From a virus, in the IMG/VR virus record IMGVR_UViG_3300025311_000004, positions 1 to 46,658 of that record: a DNA stretch of 46,658 nucleotides. The stretch is one strand, 5' to 3'. Positions 1 to 7,401 of the stretch are shown piece after piece. A model generated the notes under the pieces. It was not told the DNA's origin. It was given only the letters and a program-made list of their open reading frames with translations, and did not search any database. Every line of letters begins with the position of its first letter. Position 1 is the stretch's first letter. The position numbers and the translations under genes are program-made.

Positions 1-18
1 TAGTTTACGTAGTATTTC
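1..18. repeat. Terminal 18-base direct repeat (circular closure)
   Basis: The first 18 bases recur at 46640-46657. The last base of the window (T) differs from base 19 (G). Overlapping the two copies gives a circle of about 46,639 bp, and a minus-strand reading frame stays open across the join and ends 2 bases before the next start codon. This suggests an assembly overlap rather than a functional repeat, but a short real repeat cannot be excluded. Confidence 0.75.
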
Positions 19-147
19 GTTTACTTCGGCAAGGTCAACCTTATCATATTCACTATCTGCCTTGTAAACTCTATCAGTTAGTATTCGCCGTTCGTCTTTC
101 AATAGGCGAATAACCGTATTTAGTTCTCGTGGTGTTAACTTCTGCAT
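1..147 (-). CDS. Small early protein, split by the window ends
   Basis: Begins at ATG 147 (MQKLTPREL...), preceded by GAGGTAACTAACCC, and runs 49 codons to base 1 without a stop. If the ends are joined, it continues leftward from 46639 as E-D-N-stop (stop at 46628-46630), giving 52 residues. It is charged and helical, with no recognised domain. The next gene starts 2 bases after the stop, as is typical of this packed cluster. Function unknown. The small size and position in the tiny-gene cluster suggest an early, host-directed role, which is inference only. Confidence 0.7.
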   Translation of the reverse strand, partial: MQKLTPRELNTVIRLLKDERRILTDRVYKADSEYDKVDLAEVNEILRKL

Positions 148-181
148 GGGTTAGTTACCTCATTAATTGGTTAGTAGCACG

Positions 182-423
182 TTAGGCCGGTCTGAAATGT
201 TGCTAGTTGTAATATCCCAATGGGATATCTATTCGGCGCGTAGTTCCGTCTTTTCTTACTACCTGAATGCGGATTATTTCTTTTCCTTCTCTGTCCGCAC
301 AAGTATCGATAGCGACTGCAAACGGCTGTCTGTTCATGTAGTCGCATAACGATTCTAATTCTTCTTTGATATGTTCGGCTGTTCTGTAGGTCATGGTTAG
401 TTTCCTATTCATGACCGGCCTAA
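182..423. repeat. 11-base inverted repeat flanking a small gene
   Basis: TTAGGCCGGTC at 182-192 and its exact reverse complement GACCGGCCTAA at 413-423 bracket the gene at 203-394. The arms are 220 bases apart and GC-rich in an AT-rich genome. They could be paired binding sites, ends of a mobile cassette or chance. No target duplication is seen. Confidence 0.5.
203..394 (-). CDS. Small early protein, unknown
   Basis: 63 residues from ATG 394 (MTYRTAEHI...). An upstream ATG at 412 is in frame, but ATG 394 has GGAAACTAACC just before it, the same leader used by neighbouring genes, so I prefer it. The N-terminal half is helical and acidic; the C-terminal half looks like a beta hairpin (KEIIRIQVVRKDGTTRRIDI). 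No family recognised. The gene lies between inverted copies of an 11-base sequence (182-192 and 413-423). Confidence 0.7.
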   Translation of the reverse strand: MTYRTAEHIKEELESLCDYMNRQPFAVAIDTCADREGKEIIRIQVVRKDGTTRRIDIPLGYYN

Positions 424-740
424 TCTGCCACTAATCAATTATTCAGTTATCAAAGACCTATCGGCCGCGTTCCGTCTAACTTGTCAACGATTCAATTCGC
501 ACTAACTAACAATGCAATTGTTGTGCCATAAATAAATCTTGATAATACTGTCGGTTCGCTTGAGGCTAATTCAAATAGTACGTAATTCCCCTGACTTTAG
601 TCTACTAATCTGTAATTCTAATAACAATCTTGAAAATTGAATAACTAATTCAATTAAATGAATAATCATATGTCATTTAATTGACATGTTAGACAAACCA
701 ATAAATTGAATATTGAGTCCAATTTATTGGTTGTGCGGTT
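413..740. other. Non-coding stretch between small early genes
   Basis: No convincing gene on either strand. It contains the 13-base inverted repeat at 696-732, a small palindrome ATGTCA-tttaat-TGACAT at 670-687 and, on the minus strand, a perfect TTGACA (487-482) with no good -10 at the right distance. It probably holds control signals for the leftward tiny-gene cluster. Confidence 0.45.
696..732. repeat. Perfect 13-base inverted repeat
   Basis: AACCAATAAATTG (696-708) and CAATTTATTGGTT (720-732) with an 11-base loop. It lies 8 bases past the stop of the minus-strand gene at 741-881, so it could end that transcript. The minus-strand side is followed only by TTTGTCT, so it may instead be an operator. 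Confidence 0.6.
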
Positions 741-881
741 TTAGTTAACGCGCCTTGCTGGGCGGTGAAACAGATTGTATGCTTTACCTAATACGCGGGC
801 GTATCTCCGAAGTTTACGAAGGTCGGAACAGTCAATAATGGAAATAATCTTTCCATCTCGATATGCGATTCTGCGATACAT
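741..881 (-). CDS. Very small basic early protein
   Basis: 46 residues from ATG 881 (MYRRIAYRDGKII...), preceded by GTGAGGTAAACC, a strong ribosome-binding site. The stop is TAA at 741-743. The protein is arginine/lysine-rich, with a central helix (DLRKLRRYARVLGKAY) that could bind nucleic acid. No homologue recognised. It is the first gene of the leftward cluster that runs through the window ends. The plus-strand frame at 863-1060 is judged spurious. Confidence 0.65.
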   Translation of the reverse strand: MYRRIAYRDGKIISIIDCSDLRKLRRYARVLGKAYNLFHRPARRVN

Positions 882-1496
882 GGTTTACCTCACGAACAAT
901 AACAATGCAGTTCTCATGCCAATATTCATGTGCGCGATTCTGGCCTGATTCAGTCGTGCACAGTTCAGCATGTCATCTGTTAGGTAGATATTTGTCTACT
1001 ATTCATAACTCTACGAAAACCCTCGTACTTAATTTTGATTACTCAAAGTTATATCTTTGACTTATCAAATATGTATGCCCCTATCACCATAATTCAAGCT
1101 ACAATCAGACGAAAAAGGGAGAAGGTTGTTATTAAGCTCTATGGATACAATTATCCTAATGATTAATATAATTAATTTAGGGTCCCATATTTAGGTACCA
1201 TCAAATAAATTTTTACAAAAAATAAAAATTATTCCTAAATTTTAATAAAGTCAAAATAAAATAATAAATATTCATGGGATTTCAGACTTGCCCTAGAATC
1301 AACGAAGGTGGGCCGGAGGATATTGGGAGTCATCTCAGCTCCGAAGTTGGCCTATATTCAATTGTGGCTTGAAATAAGACCATCCTAGCGCGTGTCCGAA
1401 TTGACATACCATTTGACATGGCCCGTTACTTGTGGTATAAAGACGGTGGCATACTAGATATAGACTGAAATCTGGAACAAGTTATAGGATTATCAA
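882..1496. promoter_or_regulatory. Control region upstream of the late operon
   Basis: No gene is supported here. Contents: GTAGA-tatttg-TCTAC hairpin near 985-1000; an AT-rich double stem with ATTTAGG (1189-1195) pairing CCTAAAT (1234-1240) around AATTTTT/AAAAATT (1208-1230); a GC-rich stem with GGCC/CGGAG (1311-1318) facing CTCCG/GGCC (1339-1352); and tandem TTGACA boxes at 1401 and 1413, the second part of a near-consensus promoter. This is the divergence point between the leftward tiny genes and the rightward late genes. Confidence 0.6.
1413..1441 (+). promoter_or_regulatory. Late-operon sigma70 promoter
   Basis: TTGACA (1413-1418), a 17-base spacer and TATAAA (1436-1441) give a near-consensus promoter. 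A second TTGACA at 1401-1406 has no matching -10. Transcription would start near 1448, about 50 bases before the first late gene at 1497. I see no comparable promoter later in the rightward gene block, so this may drive much of the 26-kb operon. Confidence 0.8.
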
Positions 1497-2042
1497 ATGC
1501 CTTTAGGTATTTTATCTGATGAAGAATTTGAGAAAGAACTGATTAAAGGTAATAATGTAGATGAAAATAAATCAGTAGTTAAAGAACTACCTACAAGTGG
1601 AAGAAATGAAGGTGATATTAATAAGCCTGAAACTATACGTCAGATAATTGCTGAATGTAAAATTAATGGTGATAGTGATAATGACATAAAAGAATCATTT
1701 AAGACTTCTACATCAAGTATTAACGCCTATTCAAATGGCAAGAATGGAACTAATGATAAAACTAATACAAAACTTGCGCGCTTTGTTAAGAACGCGCGAA
1801 ATGTAATTACTCGTAAAGCGTCGCGCACGTTAATTAAAACATTAGATCATATCACAGAAGATCGAATATCTGAATTGCGCGCCAATGAAATGTCAGTTCT
1901 TGCTAAAAATATGAGTTCTATTATTGCTGACATGGAAGAAAAGAATCGAAATGTTAATAATGGAATTCAAGCCAATTTTGTTGTTTATGCCCCACCACAA
2001 AAATCCATAGAGAAATACGAAGTTGTTGAGGTAGATAATTAA
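1497..2042 (+). CDS. Putative terminase small subunit / DNA-binding protein
   Basis: 181 residues, first gene after the late promoter. Residues 47-77 (ETIRQIIAECKINGDSDND...) resemble a helix-turn-helix unit, followed by a basic segment (about 92-112: KLARFVKNARNVITRKASR) and a coiled-coil region. The C-terminus has ANFVVYAPPQ followed by an acidic tail, reminiscent of small-terminase C-termini. The large terminase lies about 3.6 kb downstream rather than next to it, so this call rests on motif look and operon position. Confidence 0.5.
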   Translation: MPLGILSDEEFEKELIKGNNVDENKSVVKELPTSGRNEGDINKPETIRQIIAECKINGDSDNDIKESFKTSTSSINAYSNGKNGTNDKTNTKLARFVKNARNVITRKASRTLIKTLDHITEDRISELRANEMSVLAKNMSSIIADMEEKNRNVNNGIQANFVVYAPPQKSIEKYEVVEVDN

Positions 2043-2060
2043 CTTGATAAGTAGATAATT

Positions 2061-2387
2061 ATGGTAAACCATTTTACAGTTACAATTGCTGCTTCTGCTA
2101 CACCACAAAGATTATCTACTGGATTAAGTGCAGTAGTTGGTACCCCTAAGGCTGGTGATTTATTAAGGTATTTATCATTGCAAGCCGGTGGTGGTAATGC
2201 TGGAATAATTTATGTTGGTGGTAATCAACGTACAGTAAGTTCGACTGATTATGGATTCCGTATAGAAATTCCTCCTGCAACTATTCCTGGTGTTCCTATA
2301 GAAATTTCATTAGGTGTTGTATCATTAGATGATTTCTTTGTTGTTGGAACTATTAATGATACAATAAAGATACTTGCAATAACTTAG
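2061..2387 (+). CDS. Small beta-rich virion protein candidate
   Basis: 108 residues, rich in V, I, G, T and S with alternating strands and no charged helices, resembling phage decoration or fibre-associated proteins. Its composition resembles the products at 11586-11927 and 20801-21130. The start at 2061 has only a weak ribosome-binding site (GATAATT). No family assigned. Confidence 0.6.
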   Translation: MVNHFTVTIAASATPQRLSTGLSAVVGTPKAGDLLRYLSLQAGGGNAGIIYVGGNQRTVSSTDYGFRIEIPPATIPGVPIEISLGVVSLDDFFVVGTINDTIKILAIT

Positions 2388-2396
2388 GAGAATTAA

Positions 2397-2816
2397 ATGA
2401 AAGCATTATTTCTCGGAGTTTTATTTGCATTAGTATTAAATACTAGTACTGATGCAGCTCAGATTCAAACAATATCAACTTTACAAGCAGCTAATTGTCT
2501 TGCAGAATTTGATCAAGCCGCGCCAAGTTTATTTGTTGCACAAGCATTTGAATATAAAGTTTCAATTAACGCTGGCGCGCAAATAGTAGTTCCAGTTACG
2601 TGTTCTGGTACAACTTCTCCATTTGCTTGTAATACCCCCTTACCAAATAAAACTGTAGGTACCTGGACTATAGCATTTACATCAGCAGAAATATTATCTG
2701 ATGGTACTAGATTACCTTCAAGTCTTAGTACATCATATACTTATCGCATTGCAAACCCTCCAAGTGCCCCTGTAAATATCCGAATAATCCTTGGGGCTGG
2801 ATTGTTAAACTTTTAA
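2397..2816 (+). CDS. Exported or virion protein with signal-peptide-like start
   Basis: 139 residues with a clear signal-like N-terminus: MKA, a hydrophobic core LFLGVLFALVLN (4-15), then small residues STDAA for cleavage. The remainder is beta-rich with four cysteines after the signal region, fitting a disulfide-bonded secreted protein. AGGAGAATTAA precedes ATG 2397. Export by a late phage gene is unusual; it could modify the periplasm or cell surface before lysis. No homologue recognised. Confidence 0.65.
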   Translation: MKALFLGVLFALVLNTSTDAAQIQTISTLQAANCLAEFDQAAPSLFVAQAFEYKVSINAGAQIVVPVTCSGTTSPFACNTPLPNKTVGTWTIAFTSAEILSDGTRLPSSLSTSYTYRIANPPSAPVNIRIILGAGLLNF

Positions 2817-2826
2817 AGAAATGTAG

Positions 2827-3228
2827 ATGCTGACTAATGAGGAATTGCGTTTACTTATATTAAAAACAAATAAGGTTTATTCTGAGCGTTTTCAAAAAGC
2901 AATTAATCTTGCACAAGAAATGGGTGCGCATAATTTGGCTGCTGCAATGGAAACAATGGCGCAGGAAGCCGGATTAATTGCAACTATAAAAAAAGAAGTT
3001 TGTAAGTCAACTAGTGGGTTTATTGATTTAGATTATGCAAAGAATAGAATTCTAGAGTTAATTCATAAAGACCAAGATATTACTATTCATGAAATAGCAT
3101 TTGATATGGGAATAGGAATGAATACTGCTAGTAAATTAGTTCAGAACTTATGTGATGAAAAGAAATTAATCAAGAATGGATTTGGTAAAAGTCGTACTTA
3201 TTCATTTCCATTAAGACGAATTAGTTAA
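2827..3228 (+). CDS. Winged-helix-like DNA-binding protein
   Basis: 133 residues. The N-terminal half is helical. Residues about 79-130 have the layout of a winged helix: ILELIHKDQDITIHEIAFDM, then a recognition helix NTASKLVQNLCDEKKLI and a wing NGFGKSRTYSFP. Could regulate late transcription or bind DNA in packaging. The match is to the fold pattern only. Confidence 0.55.
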   Translation: MLTNEELRLLILKTNKVYSERFQKAINLAQEMGAHNLAAAMETMAQEAGLIATIKKEVCKSTSGFIDLDYAKNRILELIHKDQDITIHEIAFDMGIGMNTASKLVQNLCDEKKLIKNGFGKSRTYSFPLRRIS

Positions 3229-3229
3229 C

Positions 3230-3481
3230 ATGAATGAAACTGTACTTCAAATAATTGGATTAATTCTTGGTGGTGGTATTCTTGTTACTATTTTAAGAAT
3301 TTCATTTCAAATTGGTAAGTATACTAATCGGCTTGAAGTATTAGAGCGCGCGTTTGGGGAATTAAGACAAGGTGTTGCTACTTATAATGTTAAAGTAGAT
3401 GCAATAGATAAGAATGTTGGAATTCTTTTAGATAGACAAACTTATATTAAACCACAAGAACTAATAAGGACTGGTCACTAA
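3230..3481 (+). CDS. Small membrane protein, holin/XhlA-like layout
   Basis: 83 residues: one membrane segment at 5-25 (VLQIIGLILGGGILVTILRI), then a charged coiled-coil (36-68). This resembles XhlA-type or holin-accessory proteins. It starts 1 base after the upstream stop and overlaps the next start. First of three small membrane proteins in a row followed by a phospholipase-like gene, so a lysis role is likely. Confidence 0.55.
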   Translation: MNETVLQIIGLILGGGILVTILRISFQIGKYTNRLEVLERAFGELRQGVATYNVKVDAIDKNVGILLDRQTYIKPQELIRTGH

Positions 3482-3729
3482 TGAGCCAATTAGAAGAAAT
3501 AGCAACCGCGCCATTAACAAATAAACTTATTGATTGGAAAGTTACTAGAGATAGTTTAATTTGGTTTTGGGGTCGGTTATCTATGGGCGCACTTTTAGTT
3601 GCATCAGGATTTGTTCCATTAGATACTTATGTTGGTGAATGGTCTAAATATATTCAAGCTGGTGCTGTAGTTATCTTGTGGTTATCTGGTAAGTATGATA
3701 GTTCACCATTACCAGGAGGAAAGAAATGA
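3481..3729 (+). CDS. Putative holin (two membrane segments)
   Basis: 82 residues. An N-terminal soluble segment is followed by two hydrophobic stretches (about 30-45 and 57-69, the latter AGAVVILWLSGK), with a short charged tail ending GGKK. Size and layout fit a class II holin. Its stop TGA overlaps the next ATG as ATGA, implying translational coupling. Confidence 0.55.
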   Translation: MSQLEEIATAPLTNKLIDWKVTRDSLIWFWGRLSMGALLVASGFVPLDTYVGEWSKYIQAGAVVILWLSGKYDSSPLPGGKK

Positions 3730-3896
3730 ATCTTATACTCTTAGTTATTGCAGCATTAATTGGTGTAGCAATTTGGTTAATTGAAGGAATGCCATCTAAG
3801 TTAAAGACTGCACTAACAGTTGCCGCGGTTGTTCTAGTAATTGCATGGGTTCTTGCATTCTTAGGATTTGATTTACAAGGCATTCTTAAATCGTGA
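3726..3896 (+). CDS. Small two-membrane-segment protein, holin-like
   Basis: 56 residues from ATG 3726 (MNLILLVIAALIGVAIWLIE). Two hydrophobic helices (2-18 and 30-48) are separated by a short basic loop (GMPSKLK); the C-terminus is FDLQGILKS. The start overlaps the upstream stop, and the stop overlaps the downstream GTG start. AGGAGGAAAGAA is a strong ribosome-binding site. Likely holin or antiholin. Confidence 0.6.
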   Translation: MNLILLVIAALIGVAIWLIEGMPSKLKTALTVAAVVLVIAWVLAFLGFDLQGILKS

Positions 3897-4186
3897 AACT
3901 AACACCTGAAGAACGTACAGAAATTAGAAAGCAATGTTTTGATATTGGTAGTGATGGTTGTTCTAAGTCAGTAGATTGGAATCAGATTTGTTGCTTTGAA
4001 CATGATATTGCTTATCGGACTGGTAAAAATTTTAAAGGTGAAACTGTAACAAAGCGCGCGACTGATAAAAGATTTAGACAATGTATTCAAGAAGAATCTA
4101 AGTTTGGTAAGTTTTCTATTTCAGCATGGTTTCGTTGGTTTGGAGTAGCAGTATTTAATTTTAATGGTGGTGTATGGGGAAAATAA
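3893..4186 (+). CDS. Phospholipase A2-like protein in the lysis cluster
   Basis: 97 residues from GTG 3893, overlapping the upstream stop. It carries the A2 active-site pattern C-C-x-x-H-D-x-x-Y at 33-41 (CCFEHDIAY), with His37/Asp38 as candidate catalytic and calcium residues and a second acidic site at Asp58 (RATDKRFRQC). The spacing HDxAY, GKN, then D-x-R-F also resembles the parvoviral capsid phospholipase domain. A DIGSDGC segment (17-23) may form the calcium loop. Sitting between holin candidates and a lipoprotein, it may attack membrane lipids at lysis or entry. Activity is untested. Confidence 0.65.
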   Translation: MKLTPEERTEIRKQCFDIGSDGCSKSVDWNQICCFEHDIAYRTGKNFKGETVTKRATDKRFRQCIQEESKFGKFSISAWFRWFGVAVFNFNGGVWGK

Positions 4187-4611
4187 TTTTAATACTTATT
4201 ATTATTTTTTCCATATCTTGCGCTACTTTCAGACATAATACTATTCCTATAGCTACTAAAATTACTTCATTACTTGAAGAAATATCTGATCTTGCTGATA
4301 AATCATTTGATAAAACTCAAAGGCAATCCTTTGCTAAATCAGTAATGTTACCAGCTATTGAAGCTACTGAAGGATTGCGCGGTTGTTTAGCATCTGGTGA
4401 ATGTAGAGATTTAGCTGCGCATTTAACTAAACTTTCTCAATCATTACTTATTGGTATTAATATATTTGCTTCTCAGATTCCTAATGGAACTGATAAAGAT
4501 AAGTTGATTGGTAAACTTCAATCAGCAATTGCTTTCGTAACCGATCTTTATAATAAGATTAGCCATGAAGAAACGCCTTATTATTCTTATCCTGAAATGG
4601 TCATTCAGTAA
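4174..4611 (+). CDS. Putative lipoprotein (spanin-like?)
   Basis: 145 residues. A hydrophobic N-terminus (4-15, IILILIIIFSIS) ends at Cys16, giving an imperfect lipobox (S-I-S-C). The mature part is helical, with two further cysteines (GLRGCLASGEC). It overlaps the phospholipase-like gene by 13 bases. By position it could be an outer-membrane lysis lipoprotein, but it is long for a typical o-spanin. Confidence 0.55.
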   Translation: MGKIILILIIIFSISCATFRHNTIPIATKITSLLEEISDLADKSFDKTQRQSFAKSVMLPAIEATEGLRGCLASGECRDLAAHLTKLSQSLLIGINIFASQIPNGTDKDKLIGKLQSAIAFVTDLYNKISHEETPYYSYPEMVIQ

Positions 4612-4627
4612 ATTACAAAGTTCTAAT

Positions 4628-4807
4628 ATGGCTTTATCAGATAAGGAATTAAAAATTCTTATAGAAGTTTTAGAAGGATTGATTGGTTTTATTATTACTA
4701 AAACTTCATTAAGTCCTGAAGATAAAGATAAGTTAATTGAACTTCAGGATAGATTGAATGTTCTTAAATCTAAAGAACAACGAATTGCTGATGGAACAGA
4801 TAGTTAA
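4628..4807 (+). CDS. Small helical protein, unknown
   Basis: 59 residues from ATG 4628 (MALSDKELK...). An upstream in-frame ATG at 4565 would overlap the lipoprotein gene by 47 bases, so I prefer the internal start. Two amphipathic helices with many K/E/D; residues 14-25 (EGLIGFIITKTS) are hydrophobic. Possibly a lysis accessory; no family known. Confidence 0.5.
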   Translation: MALSDKELKILIEVLEGLIGFIITKTSLSPEDKDKLIELQDRLNVLKSKEQRIADGTDS

Positions 4808-4821
4808 TGGTAACTAATTAA

Positions 4822-5604
4822 ATGCCATATATCCATCGTGATGTAGCAGAAAAGAATGAAATATTAGCCAAGGTTAAGATTATTGGAAATGAATTATTAT
4901 TTAATAATGATTCTCCAATAACCCTTCCTGATATTGGTCTATTTGCGCGCCTTGGATTTGGTATTAATGGACTTATATCAGTTTGTAAGTTTCCAAAAAC
5001 TACTAATATTGATTTTGCTTTATTAGTTAAACAAGACGGAAGTAAACTTGAATTAGGATTAACTATTGGTAATTGGTCTTGTGCAATAGGACCAACAGGA
5101 GAAATATTTGTTCAAGATAGTTTTATAGAAATACCTGGAAAAGAACCTGAAACAAATTTAAAAGTTTATAATGAATCTGGAACATTCTTACGTTTTCATA
5201 GAACGATGTATTCATCTGTAGGAATTAACTATGTTGATGTAAATAATATTCCAATAATGAGTTTAGGTTTACCAATTACAAATATTGGTGGAGTAGACGT
5301 TCTTCTCCCAATGTTTGATAAGTTTGGTAATGTAATCGCGCAAACAGATAAGTTTACTAATAGCGGCGCGGTTCTAATTAAAGCTAATGGTCAGAAGTTA
5401 TTTTGGAATTCGTTTGTTAATCGTTATCCATTTATTGCATCTAATAGTCAAAAAATATTGTGTGCGCTTCAAGGATTTGATACACCTGAACCTGATGATT
5501 TTAGCCAATGGGTAACTGAGGGAACTACGCCGGTTCCAATTAATATTAAACAGGAACTAATAATTATTCGTGATAAAATAGATGTTTTAATTAATCAATT
5601 ATAA
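4822..5604 (+). CDS. Beta-rich protein of unknown function
   Basis: 260 residues of short beta strands with repeated G-x-I/V patterns, suggesting a propeller or sandwich, and a helical C-terminus (VPINIKQELIIIRDKIDVLI). No signal peptide or catalytic motif. It lies just upstream of the large terminase and ends 2 bases before it. A virion or host-surface role is possible. Confidence 0.55.
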   Translation: MPYIHRDVAEKNEILAKVKIIGNELLFNNDSPITLPDIGLFARLGFGINGLISVCKFPKTTNIDFALLVKQDGSKLELGLTIGNWSCAIGPTGEIFVQDSFIEIPGKEPETNLKVYNESGTFLRFHRTMYSSVGINYVDVNNIPIMSLGLPITNIGGVDVLLPMFDKFGNVIAQTDKFTNSGAVLIKANGQKLFWNSFVNRYPFIASNSQKILCALQGFDTPEPDDFSQWVTEGTTPVPINIKQELIIIRDKIDVLINQL

Positions 5605-5606
5605 TT

Positions 5607-7235
5607 ATGGAACCAATCATTGAAATTAACGAATCAGCAGAATTCAATGAATGGAAACCTACACCTAAACAAGCTAAGTTTCTAGAATTACCCTATGATA
5701 TATTAGAGGGATTTTATGCGGGTGCTGTTAATGCAGGTAAAACTCACGTATTGCTTGCATATATTTTAGTACATAAGTTTTATTTACGAAGCAATTTTAA
5801 GGGGTTATTTTTAAGACGTACATTTCCTGAACTAAAGAATGAAGTAATACCACGCAGCAGATTATTTTTCGAACATCCAACTATTGGTGGAACTTATAAT
5901 AAACAAGATAAATGTTGGACGTTTCCATCTGGTGCGCTTTTCTTTTTTGGTCATTGTGAAGATGAAGAAGATGTACATAACTACGATTCAATGCAGCCTA
6001 ATTACGTTGCATTTGATGAGTTAACATCATTTACTGAATGGCAATATTTATATATAACATTACAACGAGTTCGTGCTGCGACTGATAGTGGATTACCTGC
6101 AATAGTTCGTTCTGCGAGTAATCCTGGTAATATCGGACATAATTGGGTTCGCGCACGTTTTATTGACCCATGTCCAGAAGGATTAAAGGTATTAACTAAT
6201 AAGGCTGGAGTTAAAAGAATATTTATTCCAGCAACGGTTAAAGATAATCCTTATGTTAGTCAGCAGTATTTAAATCAGTTAGAGTCTTTACCTGAAGCTG
6301 AAAAGCAAGCTAAACTTTATGGTAATTGGTCAGCATATGAAGGTTCAGTATTTGATGAATTTAGGGATAAAACTTATCCTGATGAACCTGAAAATGCATT
6401 GCATGTAATTGAACCATTTGATATTCCATTATTTTGGCCTAAGATTTATTCTATAGATTGGGGATACGCGCCGCCAGCAATAAATTATATAGCATGTGGC
6501 GCGGTCACTCCAGATGAAAGAATAGTTCTTTATAAAGAAAAAGGTTGGCAGAAAACTAAAATTGCTGATTGGACAGCAGAAGTTAAAGAATGGGCTGATG
6601 TAGAAAATCCACGTATTATTAAACTTTGTAAATCAGCTTCACAAAAACGCGGACAAGAACATACAGTTCAATCTGAAGTTGAAAAAGGATTAGGTAGACC
6701 AGTTGAATTAACTAATAATGATCCTGGTAGTAGAATTGCTGGTAAGATGTTAATGCATGAATACTTTAGGTGGAAGCCTAAGTATATTCCATCATTAACG
6801 TCGCGCATTTATAATGACGAACAAGCAATGTGGTTGTTAAGAAATAGAGGAGTAGAAGAATATCAATCTTATTTAGATTCGTTTAGACCTATTAAAGAAG
6901 AAATTAATATACCAAAATTCTTAACATTTAACATTAATAAGTTATTTATAAATGCTATTAAATCTTGCGTTTATGATAAAGTTCATACTCAAGACGTAGC
7001 AGAATTTCCTGGTGATGATCCATATGATTCAGGAAGATATTTAATAGATGCTGCTGATCGTTATTTTAATGAAGCAGTAAATGAAAAGAAGAAGTTAGAT
7101 GATAGAAATAAATTAGATGAAATGTTACGTAAAACTGGTGATATGACAGCGTTTTATAGAGAGAGTAAGAAATTAGATAATACAGTAAGTATGAAACCAA
7201 TACGTAGATTTCATCATGGTAGAAGATATACCTAA
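5607..7235 (+). CDS. terL: Terminase large subunit (ATPase-nuclease)
   Basis: 542 residues. Packages DNA into proheads. Q-like motif TPKQAKF (19-25), Walker A GAVNAGKT (39-46), Walker B YVAFDEL (133-139, acidic pair D138/E139) and coupling motif SNPG (171-174). The C-terminal RNase-H-like nuclease starts at YSIDWGYAP (Asp284) and has a late acidic site in DDPYDSGRYLIDAADRY near the end. Full length for the family. Ends inside the start of the next small gene. Confidence 0.95.
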   Translation: MEPIIEINESAEFNEWKPTPKQAKFLELPYDILEGFYAGAVNAGKTHVLLAYILVHKFYLRSNFKGLFLRRTFPELKNEVIPRSRLFFEHPTIGGTYNKQDKCWTFPSGALFFFGHCEDEEDVHNYDSMQPNYVAFDELTSFTEWQYLYITLQRVRAATDSGLPAIVRSASNPGNIGHNWVRARFIDPCPEGLKVLTNKAGVKRIFIPATVKDNPYVSQQYLNQLESLPEAEKQAKLYGNWSAYEGSVFDEFRDKTYPDEPENALHVIEPFDIPLFWPKIYSIDWGYAPPAINYIACGAVTPDERIVLYKEKGWQKTKIADWTAEVKEWADVENPRIIKLCKSASQKRGQEHTVQSEVEKGLGRPVELTNNDPGSRIAGKMLMHEYFRWKPKYIPSLTSRIYNDEQAMWLLRNRGVEEYQSYLDSFRPIKEEINIPKFLTFNINKLFINAIKSCVYDKVHTQDVAEFPGDDPYDSGRYLIDAADRYFNEAVNEKKKLDDRNKLDEMLRKTGDMTAFYRESKKLDNTVSMKPIRRFHHGRRYT

Positions 7236-7401
7236 GAAATTAATAAAACTTGAAGATAATAATACTGATAAAGAATTGTTTGTTATTCCTGAAGTTAGTT
7301 ATGAAGAAATTATACCTAGAATAAAAATTTATGATCATTATGGTTCTTATTATTTTCGTAGAATTGGATTCAATCGAAAGATAAATGATGATGGTAGATA
7401 A
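7216..7401 (+). CDS. Small protein overlapping terminase end
   Basis: 61 residues from ATG 7216, overlapping the terminase by 20 bases and the next gene by 17. Acidic N-terminus, then aromatic-rich IYDHYGSYYFRRIGF. AT-biased codon use matches the neighbours, supporting a real gene. No family recognised. Confidence 0.55.
   Translation: MVEDIPKKLIKLEDNNTDKELFVIPEVSYEEIIPRIKIYDHYGSYYFRRIGFNRKINDDGR

Noticed and set aside
167-349. 60-residue plus-strand frame
   Set aside because: Lies antisense to the supported gene at 203-394 and lacks a ribosome-binding site.
482-487. Minus-strand TTGACA as a promoter for the tiny-gene cluster
   Set aside because: No -10-like hexamer at the right spacing; kept only as a weak note.
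863-1060. 65-residue plus-strand frame
   Set aside because: Opposite the minus-strand gene start at 881, no ribosome-binding site, and Cys/Trp/His-rich composition unlike real phage proteins.
1401-1406. First of two tandem TTGACA boxes as a separate promoter
   Set aside because: No acceptable -10 at 16-18 bases; the second box has a near-perfect one.
3671-3883. 70-residue minus-strand frame
   Set aside because: Antisense to the supported 56-residue two-helix membrane protein (3726-3896).
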